Positions 44,229-53,109 of a stretch of 64,000 bases of DNA are shown in pieces; position 1 is the stretch's first letter; each line of letters begins with the position of its first letter. This DNA comes from Ferrimonas futtsuensis DSM 18154. GTDB lineage: Bacteria > Pseudomonadota > Gammaproteobacteria > Enterobacterales > Shewanellaceae. The notes below the pieces were generated by a model that was given only the letters and a program-made list of their open reading frames with translations, was not told the DNA's origin and searched no databases. Made by a program: the position numbers and the translations under genes. The stretch lies in assembly GCF_000422645.1 (NCBI RefSeq), contig NZ_KE383896.1, positions 129,461 through 193,460 of the forward strand, written 5' to 3'.

Positions 44229-45551
44229 ATGCGTCACTGGTTTCTCGCATTGCTGTTTCTCACCATCGCCTGGCCCTCTCTGGTCGGCCTGACCGATCTC
44301 GAGCAGGGGCTTGCCCTGTTCCTGATGGCCGTGGTGCTGTGGACCAGCCGGTTGCTGGGGGAGTTGCCGGGCATGATGGTGATCCCCGTCCTGGCGCTGC
44401 TGCTGCAATTGATCACCCCCGCCGAGTTGGCTCAGATGTTGATGTCGCCGGTCCTGGCGATCTTCATCTTCGGCTTCAGCTTCGCCACCCTGAGCCGGGA
44501 GCAGAAGCTGGACAGACTGGCCCTGGCGCTGCTCAGCAGACTGTCTGGGGAAAACGAGCAACGCGCCTGCCGTCTGCTGTTTGCCATGACCGGCCTTATC
44601 TCCATGTGGACCAGCAATGTGGTCACCACCGCCCTGATGCTGCCTCTGGCCATGAGCGTCGCCCTGACCGCCACAGACCCTCACAGGGTTGGGAAAATCC
44701 AGTTCCTCAGCATCGGCATCGCCTTCAGTGCCACCCTGGGAGGCATGGCCACCCAGGTGGGCAGTTCCACCAGCCTGATCGCCAGTGAACTGGCCGGCGT
44801 GGACTTCATTGGCTGGCTGGTGACCGCCGCCCCCATCGCCCTGCTGCTGTGGCTACTGATGGTGTGGATGCTGGAACGCCACTTTTCCCCGGACTTCAGT
44901 CAGCCCCTGACGTTGCCCCAGGCCCCCGCCATCACCCGTGCTCAGAAAGAGTCTCTGGTCATTGTGCTGCTCACCCTGATTGGCTGGGTCGGTGGCGCAC
45001 TGGCCCTGAGGGGGATGAGCAAAGCCTATGCCCTGGTGCCGCTGTTCTCCGTCGCCGTGCTGATACTGAGGGGACTGATCACCCCGGTAGGGGTGGTCAA
45101 ATCGATGAAATGGCGGGTGATCACCATCTTTGTCTGCGCCATCACCCTGGGCAAAGTGTTGCACGACAGCGGCGGCGGTAACCAACTGGTGGAGTGGCTG
45201 TCGCCCCTGCTGTTCGATCTGCCTCTGATGCTTCAGATTGGTGTGTTCCTGCTGCTGATCTGCGTGTTTACCGAGTACATGAGCAATGTGGCCAGTGCCT
45301 CTCTGCTGGCGCCACTGATGCTGCTGCTGTTGCAGCCACAAGGCGCCAGCCTGACCCAGATCTCTGCCCTGGTGGGCATTGGCTGCTCCCTGGCCTTTGT
45401 CCTCCCCAGTGCAACCCCGGCCAACACCCTGGTGGTGGGCAGCGGCAACGTCACCCCTCAAGGGCTACGCGGATTTGGACTGAAGTACAAGATCTCCGCG
45501 GCGCTGGTGCTGACCCTACTGCTATGGGGCATGGCATTCAGCCCACCTTAA
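44229..45551 (+). CDS. DASS-family (SLC13) Na+/carboxylate or anion transporter
   Basis: A 440-residue carrier with about 11 helices. The two DASS signature regions are MWTSNVVTTALMLPL (SNT-type motif, here SNV) and LPSATPANTLVVGSG near the C-terminus. QVGSSTSLIAS matches the region around the first Na+ site. Substrates in the family are di/tricarboxylates or sulfate. The ATG at 44229 is preceded by GGGAG; a longer frame from 44070 begins in the AT-rich intergenic region. It is divergent from the permease. Confidence 0.85.
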   Translation: MRHWFLALLFLTIAWPSLVGLTDLEQGLALFLMAVVLWTSRLLGELPGMMVIPVLALLLQLITPAELAQMLMSPVLAIFIFGFSFATLSREQKLDRLALALLSRLSGENEQRACRLLFAMTGLISMWTSNVVTTALMLPLAMSVALTATDPHRVGKIQFLSIGIAFSATLGGMATQVGSSTSLIASELAGVDFIGWLVTAAPIALLLWLLMVWMLERHFSPDFSQPLTLPQAPAITRAQKESLVIVLLTLIGWVGGALALRGMSKAYALVPLFSVAVLILRGLITPVGVVKSMKWRVITIFVCAITLGKVLHDSGGGNQLVEWLSPLLFDLPLMLQIGVFLLLICVFTEYMSNVASASLLAPLMLLLLQPQGASLTQISALVGIGCSLAFVLPSATPANTLVVGSGNVTPQGLRGFGLKYKISAALVLTLLLWGMAFSPP

Positions 45552-45651
45552 CGCCCCGAAACGAAAAAAGCGGATCTGGGGGTTTACCTGTCTATTACTT
45601 CACAGTTTACAGTGCGCACAATTGTTAATACTCCCAGAGGAACAGAGCATC

Positions 45652-46155
45652 ATGCATATTCGAGCCGCCTCCCCATCAGACAACGACACGATTCGTACAC
45701 TGACCTATACCGCCTTTAAAGGGCATCCCCACCATGCGCCAGGGACAGAGCCTAGGGAGCACTTGATCATCGACCACCTTAGAGTGGCTGGCGCCCTGAC
45801 GCTATCCTTGGTCGCAGAGGAAGATGGTGAAATTCTGGGCCATCTGGCCCTTTCCCCGGTGAAACTGAATGGCGCCAATTGCAGCTGGCATGGACTGGGT
45901 CCGGTATCAGTTATGCCTGGTCACCAGAGCAAAGGTATAGGCTCTGAACTGATTAGAGAGGGACTTCGCCAGATGAAAAGCCTTGGCAGCATGGGGGTGG
46001 TGGTGTTGGGAGAACCTGATTACTACGCCAGGTTCGGCTTCAGGCACGATGAGACTCTCGAATACCCTGGAGTGCCCGCGCACTACTTTATGGTCCAAGC
46101 ATTCAAGTCAGGACACAGTAAAGGAGAGGTCACCTTTCATCCGGCGTTTTGCTAA
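45652..46155 (+). CDS. GNAT-family N-acetyltransferase (YhbS-like)
   Basis: A 167-residue acetyltransferase. The acetyl-CoA binding motif A is LGPVSVMPGHQSKGIGSELIREGL, followed by VVVLGEPDYYARFGFRHD. This pattern is shared with E. coli YhbS and related enzymes, whose substrates are mostly unknown. AGAGGAACAG precedes the ATG at 45652. It is a single gene. Confidence 0.88.
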   Translation: MHIRAASPSDNDTIRTLTYTAFKGHPHHAPGTEPREHLIIDHLRVAGALTLSLVAEEDGEILGHLALSPVKLNGANCSWHGLGPVSVMPGHQSKGIGSELIREGLRQMKSLGSMGVVVLGEPDYYARFGFRHDETLEYPGVPAHYFMVQAFKSGHSKGEVTFHPAFC

Positions 46156-46232
46156 CCACTGTGTTCACATATTGAACTGCCTAAAATTTCATAGTTTAGT
46201 GTCTTAGAACACCTCAACCTTGGGCGAACACT

Positions 46233-47435
46233 ATGTACCGCATCTCCGAACTGGCCAAGCGAGCCGGACTGGCCCGCTCCACCCTGCTCTACTACGAGAA
46301 GCTGGGACTGTTGACCGGCCGTCGGGGGGACAACGGTTACCGCTACTACGACGACAGGGATCTGCAGCGACTGCGGCTGATACAGCAGCTGCACGCCGGC
46401 AACCTCAGCCTGAGGGAGTGCAAACAGATCCTGGAGTCCGGGCTGGACCGCCAGCTGCTGGCTGACCGGCTTGCCCAACTGGATGAGGAGATCCGCGCCA
46501 AAAACCAGGCGAGAAACCTGATGCAGGCCCTGCTGGGGGACAACCCGGAGGGCCTGAGGCAGTTTCACCAACAACTGGAGACCCAGGCCCCGGATGCCCA
46601 CACCCAGTGGTTAAGAGCCGAAGGGCTGGATGAAACCAACGCACTGAGGTTGCGCTGGCTCTCCAGAGACCTCTATGGTCACGAGGAGTATATGAACGAT
46701 TTTCTGGAGATTTTTAATGGGCTGGAGCGGCACGGTCCCGGCGCCGACCACAGCACCCTGTGGGCCTTGAGTCAGGTCAGCCCGTCTCCCAGGCGGATAC
46801 TGGACATCGGCTGCGGCACAGGCGCCTCGGCAATATTGCTGGCTCAACACAGCCAGGCTCGGGTGATAGGCCTGGACAACCTGGAGCCCAGCCTGAACCA
46901 GATGCTGACACGCGCCCGCCAGCTGGGGCTGGAACAGAAGCTCACTGCCTGCAACGGCTCGATGACCGCCCTCCCCTTCGAATCGGGCAGCTTCGACCTG
47001 CTGTGGAGTGAAGCCAGCTGCTACATCATCGGCTTTGAAAGCGCCCTGAAGCAGTGGCGGCCATTATTGGAGCCTGGCGGTTATCTGGTGATCAGCGATC
47101 TGGTGTGGCTGGATGAGTTTGCCGATGCTCAACAACTTGGCCCTGATGATCTGGAGGTTAAGGCGTTCTGGCAGGAGGGGTACCCAGACATGCAGCGCGT
47201 CTCAACACGCCTGACCCAGGCTGGGAAAGCGGGCTATCAATTGGTTGCTCACTGCGGCGTGGGCGCAGACGGCTGGCAGGCCTACACCGTGCCACTCAGA
47301 GAGCGGCTGCAAAGCCTGTCACAGAAGTTGGCCGGCTCACCCGCCGTGGCCGATCTGGAGCGGGAGCTGACCATATTGGATCGCAGTGAAGGGCGATTCG
47401 ACTACCAGCTGATGGTACTCAAACGCACCGACTAG
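46233..47435 (+). CDS. MerR-family regulator fused to a SAM-dependent methyltransferase
   Basis: A 400-residue two-domain protein. Residues 1-70 form a MerR winged helix (YRISELAKRAGLARSTLLYYEKLGLL, NGYRYY), followed by a dimerisation helix to about 100. After a linker that includes DLYGHEEYMNDFLEIF, a class I methyltransferase domain begins with ILDIGCGTGASAILL (189-203). It continues with GLDNLEP, CNGSMTALPFESGSFDLLWSEASCYIIGF and LLEPGGYLVISDLVW. In MerR activators the C-terminal part senses the ligand, so here the ligand may be the substrate or product of methylation. Confidence 0.88.
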   Translation: MYRISELAKRAGLARSTLLYYEKLGLLTGRRGDNGYRYYDDRDLQRLRLIQQLHAGNLSLRECKQILESGLDRQLLADRLAQLDEEIRAKNQARNLMQALLGDNPEGLRQFHQQLETQAPDAHTQWLRAEGLDETNALRLRWLSRDLYGHEEYMNDFLEIFNGLERHGPGADHSTLWALSQVSPSPRRILDIGCGTGASAILLAQHSQARVIGLDNLEPSLNQMLTRARQLGLEQKLTACNGSMTALPFESGSFDLLWSEASCYIIGFESALKQWRPLLEPGGYLVISDLVWLDEFADAQQLGPDDLEVKAFWQEGYPDMQRVSTRLTQAGKAGYQLVAHCGVGADGWQAYTVPLRERLQSLSQKLAGSPAVADLERELTILDRSEGRFDYQLMVLKRTD

Positions 47436-48316
47436 CCTCGGGGCACTTCGCAGCAGTCCAGGAAGCGCTCCATCAAAGGGGTCAGATTATCCCGCTTAAA
47501 GATGGCGTAGATGTACCTGGACTCGCTGTGACCGTCGGTGGCCACCTCCACCAGATCGCCCCGCTCCAGCTCCGCATCCACAGAGAGCAGCGGCAGAATA
47601 CTCAGCCCCAGGCCGGTGCCCACCGCCCGCTTGATCGCCCCCATGGTGTTCATCACGATCTCATCCTGAACCGCCACCCCCAGCTCGCGCAAGATATGCA
47701 GGGACTCAACCCGGGTAGCGGACTCCTCTTCATCCAGGATCCAGGTGGCGGCGCTCAAGTCCGCCGCTGTCGCTGGCCTGTGGGCCAGTTTATGGCCAGG
47801 CGACACCACGATACACAGCCGATCGCTGCGCCAGCGGATGTACTCCATCTCCTTATCCGACGGCTTACGACTGATGAAGGCCAGATCCAGGGCGTTGTTG
47901 TGCACCATCTCCTCGATGGCGGAGCTTGACAGGATCTTCAGCCTGGTGTTGACGTTGGGGTACTGGGTCTTGAACAGGGGCAGCTTCTTCGACAGCACAT
48001 AGTTGCCCGAAGTCTTGTTGGCGCCGATGTTGAGAGTGCCACCCACCCCCTGGGCCTGCTCCTTGAACAGCTGCTCCAGCTGATTGACCTGGTTCAGCAC
48101 CTTGTTGGCGTGGGCCAGTACCAGATTGCCGGAATCGGTCATCACCAGCCCATGAGGGGTGCGATCAAACAGCCGCGCCCCGAGAGAGGACTCCAGCTCC
48201 TTGAGGCTCATGCTCACAGCCGGCACCGACAGGTGCAACTGCCTGGCGGCCTTGGAAATCTGGTGGGTCTGACTGATGGCCTGGAATACCAGCAACTGTT
48301 TCAGGGTGATTCTCAT
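47432..48316 (-). CDS. LysR-family transcriptional regulator
   Basis: A 294-residue regulator with an N-terminal winged helix (LKQLLVFQAISQTHQISKAARQLHLSVPAVSMSLKELE) and a LysR substrate-binding domain from about residue 90. GGGAGAGTG precedes the ATG. It lies downstream of, and on the same strand as, the flavocytochrome gene, with a terminator between, so it is a candidate regulator of that gene. Its last four bases overlap the convergent MerR fusion gene. Confidence 0.93.
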   Translation of the reverse strand: MRITLKQLLVFQAISQTHQISKAARQLHLSVPAVSMSLKELESSLGARLFDRTPHGLVMTDSGNLVLAHANKVLNQVNQLEQLFKEQAQGVGGTLNIGANKTSGNYVLSKKLPLFKTQYPNVNTRLKILSSSAIEEMVHNNALDLAFISRKPSDKEMEYIRWRSDRLCIVVSPGHKLAHRPATAADLSAATWILDEEESATRVESLHILRELGVAVQDEIVMNTMGAIKRAVGTGLGLSILPLLSVDAELERGDLVEVATDGHSESRYIYAIFKRDNLTPLMERFLDCCEVPRG

Positions 48317-48389
48317 AACACTCTCCCATTGAAGCCCCAGTCTAGCGGTAAAGCCAGGGCGATGCCGAGGTACGCTTCACGCAGAAACC

Positions 48390-48422
48390 AAAACAGCGGA
48401 GCCCAAAGTCCGGGCCCCGCTG
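48390..48422 (-). terminator. Terminator after the flavocytochrome gene
   Basis: On the minus strand CAGCGGGGCCC pairs with GGGCTCCGCTG around GGACTTT, with one mismatch, followed by TTTTGGTTT. Confidence 0.8.
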
Positions 48423-48450
48423 ACGCTACGTGAGACGATGATGAGTTGAA

Positions 48451-50217
48451 TTACTGCTTGGTAGCGAACTCAGCCGCGTGGGCACCGGCACGGCGACCGA
48501 AGACCACGGTATCGGCGATGGCATTACCACCCAGACGGTTGTAACCATGGATACCACCAGTCACTTCACCTGCCGCGTACAAACCAGGAATAGGCCAGCT
48601 CTGCAGGTTCAGCACCTGAGACTCCTTGTTGATGGCCACGCCACCCATGGTGTGGTGGATACCTGGCGCCACTCGAACGGCGTAGAAGGGACCCTTGGTG
48701 ATGTTCAGAGGCATCTGGTCGCGACCGAAGGAGTCATCTTTGCCGGACTTCTGGTAACCGTTATAGGCCTGAACCGTCTTGGGCAGATCCTTCATGCCGG
48801 TCACCTTGGCCAGCTCCTCGATGGTGTTGCCCTTAGACAACATGCCCAGGTGGTCATAACCCCGGACCATCTTCTTCTTCTCAACCAGTTGCTGGTCGAA
48901 CACCAGCCAGGCGTACTGCTCCTTCTGCTTGAGGATGGCGTCGGACGCACGGTCACGAGTGGTCAGTTCATTGATGAATCGCTGGCCGTCGGTGTTGACC
49001 ATGATGGCACCGACACCACGCACGGTCTCGGAGATCAGGATACGGCTGTCCTTACCAATGGTGGGGTGAGCCTGAACCCAGTCGATGTCGGTCATGGACG
49101 CACCGATCTCCTTGGCCAGACGGATGCCGTCACCGGTGGCGGTGACGTTGTTGGAGCTGGTCATATCGGCAAAGGTGGGACGATAGTAGGCGATCATCTC
49201 CTTGTTCATGCCGTAACCGCCGGTGGCCAGAACCACAGACTTGGCAGCAACCATGCGGTAACCGGAGTGCTTACCGTGGACCACCACACCGGCGATGCTC
49301 TGGTCCTGGTTCAGCACCAGCTTCTCAACGCGGGAGTTAAGACGGGTTTCGATCCCTTCACGCTCGGCAGCCGCACGCAGGGTGTGGATGATGTGGGGCC
49401 CCACGCTGGCACCACCGGATGGACGGTGGGTACGCTCAACCCGAGCACCACCGGAGCGCTTCAGGTCATTCATGTTGGCCCCCAGAGACTCCAGCCACTT
49501 GATGCCATCGGCAGACTGATCCGCCATGATCTGCACCAGTTCCTGATCGTTCTGATAGCGGCCGCCCTTCATGGCGTCCTCAACAAACCACTCAACCTTG
49601 TCTTCGATCCCCTTCTTGGCCTGCTGAGGCGTACCCACAGCGTTAAAGCCACCGGCTGCCAGCATGGAGTTACCACCGGTAAAGGGCGCTTTTTCAAACA
49701 AAATCACCTTGGCCCCCTCACGCTTGGCGGAGATGGCGGCGTTGTAACCTGCGCTACCAGCACCCACAACGATCACCTCGGTGGTCTCCACGGGACCCTT
49801 GGCGATCGCCTTTTGGATCGCCTGCTGGTCCCACTCGGCGTCCCAGGCTTTCTTGTTCTTGGCGTCGTCAAACGGCATGTTGTCATGCTCGAAGGAGTGA
49901 CACTCGTTGCAGTAAAACTTGGGCGCCTCGTGACCACGGTGACAGGAGGTACAGTTGATCTCACCCAGGTGAGAGGTGTGAGGGTCGAAGTGCAACTCAC
50001 TGTTGGCCAGATCTTGGTAGCCGCCGTGACACTCAACGCATTGGGCGTTTTCGTGGGTTTCACTGTCGCTTACCTTGATGGGCTTGGTGTGACAGGTCTG
50101 ACAACCGTCCATCTCCGCATGGAAATCAGCCAGGCCATTCCCCTTGGCTTGGGCGCCGGAGGAGAGCGCCAGCATGACCGCAGCAACGGATAAAAAACTC
50201 AGCTTAGGTTTCATCAT
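48451..50217 (-). CDS. Periplasmic tetraheme flavocytochrome c of the fumarate reductase (Fcc3) family
   Basis: A 588-residue exported reductase. After the signal peptide come four c-heme motifs: CQTCH (39), CVECH (60), CTSCH (89) and CNECH (103). An FAD domain follows, beginning VVGAGSAG (151). Against Shewanella Fcc3 the active site is largely kept: H384 (=H365), E397 (=E378), the proton donor R421 (=R402), H521 (=H504) and R561 (=R544). Two changes stand out: S396 for Thr377, and Y559 for the Ala in GANRLGG. It may thus reduce fumarate or a related unsaturated acid with electrons from CymA-type donors. A porin gene is divergent. Confidence 0.93.
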   Translation of the reverse strand: MMKPKLSFLSVAAVMLALSSGAQAKGNGLADFHAEMDGCQTCHTKPIKVSDSETHENAQCVECHGGYQDLANSELHFDPHTSHLGEINCTSCHRGHEAPKFYCNECHSFEHDNMPFDDAKNKKAWDAEWDQQAIQKAIAKGPVETTEVIVVGAGSAGYNAAISAKREGAKVILFEKAPFTGGNSMLAAGGFNAVGTPQQAKKGIEDKVEWFVEDAMKGGRYQNDQELVQIMADQSADGIKWLESLGANMNDLKRSGGARVERTHRPSGGASVGPHIIHTLRAAAEREGIETRLNSRVEKLVLNQDQSIAGVVVHGKHSGYRMVAAKSVVLATGGYGMNKEMIAYYRPTFADMTSSNNVTATGDGIRLAKEIGASMTDIDWVQAHPTIGKDSRILISETVRGVGAIMVNTDGQRFINELTTRDRASDAILKQKEQYAWLVFDQQLVEKKKMVRGYDHLGMLSKGNTIEELAKVTGMKDLPKTVQAYNGYQKSGKDDSFGRDQMPLNITKGPFYAVRVAPGIHHTMGGVAINKESQVLNLQSWPIPGLYAAGEVTGGIHGYNRLGGNAIADTVVFGRRAGAHAAEFATKQ

Positions 50218-50677
50218 GTATTTTCCGCTTAGGTTTATTGGTGTTTTTTCAGCATATCAATCGCACCATTTATTTTGATTTGATCCGGTTCAAATTTAAA
50301 TATCTGCCCGTTTCAAGTTTTTTAAAACCAATTAAAAAACTCTGAACAACAATCTGTTCACCTGTGAGAATGTTCAAATATCGAAATTACTTCACCTCTT
50401 AGACTGTGCTCAATCCAACAGCGATGGCGGTACCACAGGAGTGATCCAACCTGTCAAAGCAGGCAGGCACCTAGAGAGCAAGCGCTCCTAAAGGTTTGCA
50501 AGCACTCACCTACAGCGGCGCAACTTGACTGAACAAAACAGGAATCACCCTTGAGTAGATGAGACATGTTCTCATTCTGAAATAAGAAACCAACAATGAC
50601 ACTTATTAGCTTGGCTGTTAAATAAAGACAACCAACGGAATAAATAGAAATAACTCAAGATATAAAATGCTGGAGAT
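50218..50677. other. Divergent regulatory region between flavocytochrome and porin genes
   Basis: 460 bases, AT-rich at 50220-50400 and 50560-50680, with no gene. It must contain both promoters and holds a CRP-like site at 50363-50378. Confidence 0.6.
50363..50378. promoter_or_regulatory. CRP-like site in the flavocytochrome-porin intergenic region
   Basis: TGTGA-GAATGT-TCAAA matches 9 of 10 conserved positions of TGTGA-N6-TCACA. It lies 146 bases from the flavocytochrome start. In Shewanella, CRP is the main activator of anaerobic reductases including fumarate reductase, so the site fits. Confidence 0.55.
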
Positions 50678-50683
50678 ATGATG

Positions 50684-52000
50684 ATGCCCAAATTAAACAA
50701 GAACTATCTTGCCATGAGTATTGCAGCCGCAATGCTGTGTGCCCCCTCCATGGCCGTCAGTGCCGATGACAGCGGTTACCAACTGAAAACCAAATCCCGA
50801 CTGGTCTATTTTGATCGCGAATATGAAAACCCGGCCAAGGATCGGACCCAATCCGCCTTCTCCATCACCGCCGACTGGACCACCCCCCAATATGGCGGCT
50901 GGATCGGCATCGGCCTCTCCCCCTACTTCGTCGAAGACCTGGGCAGCGATGGCCTGGTGAAAGCCGACGTACTGACTGTCAAAGATGGTGAGATGTCAGG
51001 TTTTGCTCTGCTGGGCCAGGCCTACGTCAACCTGACCCCGGTCAATGGTCTCGCCATCAAGCTGGGTCGCCAGACCCACAAGTCCATGCTGCTCAGCAGC
51101 TCCGGCAGCCGCGCCGTACCCAACACTTACCAGGGGGTCAACGCCCTGTATAAGCCCATGAAGGGACTGTCTGTGTGCGGCGCCGTCTACGACAAGTGGT
51201 CCGCCCGTAACGACGACGAGTTTGTCGGCTTTCGCACTGACCAGACCGACGAAGGAGCCATCGACTACATCTCGGTGATCGGCCTCAAATACAAGTTTGA
51301 CGCCTTTACTGTGGAAACCGAGTACCTCAACTCCAAGGACTACCTGAGCAAGTTCGGCCTGCGCGGCAGCTACCTGACCAAGTTTGATGGCTCCAGCCTG
51401 AAGCTCTCTGCCGGTGTGTTCACCTCCAGTGACGATGGCGAGCTCTTTGTCACTGCCGCCGAAAATGGCGATCTGGACGATGAGGATCGCGATGGCGCCG
51501 TCAAGGGTGAAACCCGCAGCGACAACGACGGCATGGGTGTGTACGCCGAGGCCGTCTGGAAGCGCAACAACCTACAGCTGTCTGCGGCCATCTCCAAGTT
51601 CGATGACATCTGGATTGAGGACAACTTTGCCGGCGACCATGGCCGCAACCCCTTCCCCACCCGCAGCCGTGTGGGACCGGACCTGACCAACGCCAATGAG
51701 ACCGTGGCCAAGGTCTCGGTCATCTACAACTGGCAGGATCTGGTGCCCGGACTGACCACAGAGATCGCCGCAGCCCAGGGCTGGGACGCGGAGAACTCGG
51801 TGGATCCTGCCCTTGGCACCGCCGACGAAGACTGGAAGGAGCTGGTGGTCACCTACAAGGTGCCCACAGTCAAAGGCCTCAAGTTCACCGGCGTGTGGCA
51901 CGACTACAACTCCGACGAAGTGGGCAACGTGGATGGGGTGAAAGAGGATGAAACCGACATCCGCCTCTACCTGGACTACAGCTACAAATTCAACTTCTAA
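50684..52000 (+). CDS. OprD-like outer-membrane porin
   Basis: A 438-residue beta-barrel protein. The signal peptide ends near MAVSADD. The mature part alternates short beta-strands with acidic loops (e.g. GDLDDEDRDGAVKGETRSDND). It closes with YLDYSYKFNF, a terminal Phe as recognised by the BAM machinery. GRQTHKSMLLSSSGSRAVPNTYQGVNALYKP is typical of the OprD group, which admits carboxylates and other small solutes. Three ATGs lie in tandem (50678, 50681, 50684); GGAG spacing favours the last. It is divergent from the flavocytochrome, suggesting delivery of its substrate. Confidence 0.85.
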   Translation: MPKLNKNYLAMSIAAAMLCAPSMAVSADDSGYQLKTKSRLVYFDREYENPAKDRTQSAFSITADWTTPQYGGWIGIGLSPYFVEDLGSDGLVKADVLTVKDGEMSGFALLGQAYVNLTPVNGLAIKLGRQTHKSMLLSSSGSRAVPNTYQGVNALYKPMKGLSVCGAVYDKWSARNDDEFVGFRTDQTDEGAIDYISVIGLKYKFDAFTVETEYLNSKDYLSKFGLRGSYLTKFDGSSLKLSAGVFTSSDDGELFVTAAENGDLDDEDRDGAVKGETRSDNDGMGVYAEAVWKRNNLQLSAAISKFDDIWIEDNFAGDHGRNPFPTRSRVGPDLTNANETVAKVSVIYNWQDLVPGLTTEIAAAQGWDAENSVDPALGTADEDWKELVVTYKVPTVKGLKFTGVWHDYNSDEVGNVDGVKEDETDIRLYLDYSYKFNF

Positions 52001-52147
52001 GGGATAAGCCCAGCCAGCGGGCAGTCCGTTCCCGCTGGCTCAGCCTCTATTTTTACTCAAGCATTTCAGCTCTTTCTTCCGTCAGGCTTGTGCCCAGTGG
52101 CAACTCCTGCAACACTGCGGCCAACACCCACCATCAAGTTGTAGACG

Positions 52148-52711
52148 ATGAAAAAACTGACCCTTGCCGCTGCCCTGGCAGCCAGCCTGCTGATTCCGGC
52201 CCAGGCCGCCACCGAGATCGCCGGTGTGGCGGTTGACGATACTATCGAACTCCAGGGCAAACCCCTGGCCCTGAGTGGCGCCGGGATTCGCTCCAAGTTC
52301 TTTATGGACCTCTATGTGGGCAGCCTCTACAGCAGTGAGTCTGGACTGGATCAGCAGCTTGCTCTCGAGGGCAACCAGACCAGCGCCATCCGCCTGAACA
52401 TCGTCTCCGGGCTGATCACCTCAGACAAGATGATCGACTCCATCGAGGAGGGCTTTCAGAGCAGCGCCGGCGACAGCTATGACCAACTGAAACCCAAGAT
52501 CGACGCCTTTATCGCAGTGTTCAGCAGCCAGATCGTCGAGGGAGACCAATTTACCCTGCTGTCCCTGCCCGGCGTCGGCGTAGAAGCCTATAAGAATGGC
52601 CAGTTACTGACCCTGATCGAAGGAGATGAGTTCCGTCAGGCCCTGCTGGGGATCTGGCTGGGCGACGACCCCGCCGACGACGACCTCAAGGACGCTATGC
52701 TGGGCGGCTAA
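52148..52711 (+). CDS. Exported chalcone-isomerase-like protein
   Basis: A 187-residue periplasmic protein with a signal peptide (SLLIPAQA-AT). The domain resembles bacterial chalcone isomerase-like proteins: LALSGAGIRSKFFMDLYVGSLYS near the start and RLNIVSGLITSDKM are typical. Bacterial members generally lack chalcone isomerase activity, and their role is unknown. It is a single gene with a terminator. Confidence 0.85.
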   Translation: MKKLTLAAALAASLLIPAQAATEIAGVAVDDTIELQGKPLALSGAGIRSKFFMDLYVGSLYSSESGLDQQLALEGNQTSAIRLNIVSGLITSDKMIDSIEEGFQSSAGDSYDQLKPKIDAFIAVFSSQIVEGDQFTLLSLPGVGVEAYKNGQLLTLIEGDEFRQALLGIWLGDDPADDDLKDAMLGG

Positions 52712-52726
52712 GCCTGTCAAACAAGA

Positions 52727-52756
52727 AAAAAAGGCGCGGTGTTCCGCGCCTTTTCT
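52727..52756 (+). terminator. Terminator after the chalcone-isomerase-like gene
   Basis: AAAAGGCGCGG-TGTT-CCGCGCCTTTT, a perfect stem 16 bases after the stop. Its sequence nearly duplicates the terminator after the next gene. Confidence 0.9.
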
Positions 52757-52821
52757 ATTGAACCCTGACAGGCAGTGCTACACTGCCGCCCGTGTACCCC
52801 AGCCCCGAGACAGAGCATTCC

Positions 52822-53076
52822 ATGGACCATCAACCCAACAACCCGTTGCACGGGGTGAAACTTCAGCAGATTGTGGAGACTCTTGCCCAGTATTATGGCT
52901 GGCGAGAGCTGGGCCGCCGCATCCCCATCAACTGCTTCAACTCCAACCCCTCGGTAAAATCCAGCCTCAAGTTTCTGCGGCGCACCCCCTGGGCCAGGGA
53001 AAAGGTAGAACAGCTCTATCTGGACTCCATCAAGGACATTGAGGAGTGGCAGCAACACTCGGGCAACCAGAATTAG
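52822..53076 (+). CDS. VF530-family (DUF2132) small DNA-binding protein
   Basis: An 84-residue protein. [34 protein letters not shown], then [24 protein letters not shown], is nearly the full VF530 consensus. The family fold was solved for Vibrio fischeri and is thought to bind DNA; its role is unknown. The ATG at 52822 matches the family start; a GTG 30 bases upstream is less likely. It is bracketed by two near-identical terminator hairpins. Confidence 0.9.
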   Translation: MDHQPNNPLHGVKLQQIVETLAQYYGWRELGRRIPINCFNSNPSVKSSLKFLRRTPWAREKVEQLYLDSIKDIEEWQQHSGNQN

Positions 53077-53104
53077 AAAAGGCGCGGACCACCGCGCCTT
53101 TTCG
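53077..53104. terminator. Bidirectional terminator between the VF530 gene and tetR
   Basis: AAAAGGCGCGG-ACCA-CCGCGCCTTTT with A and T runs on both sides. It lies between convergent genes and can serve both. Confidence 0.9.
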
Positions 53105-53109
53105 TTTTC

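Noticed and set aside
48478-50193. A 571-codon plus-strand frame opposite the flavocytochrome gene
   Set aside because: It is the antisense shadow of a well-supported tetraheme flavoprotein; its own product has no domains.
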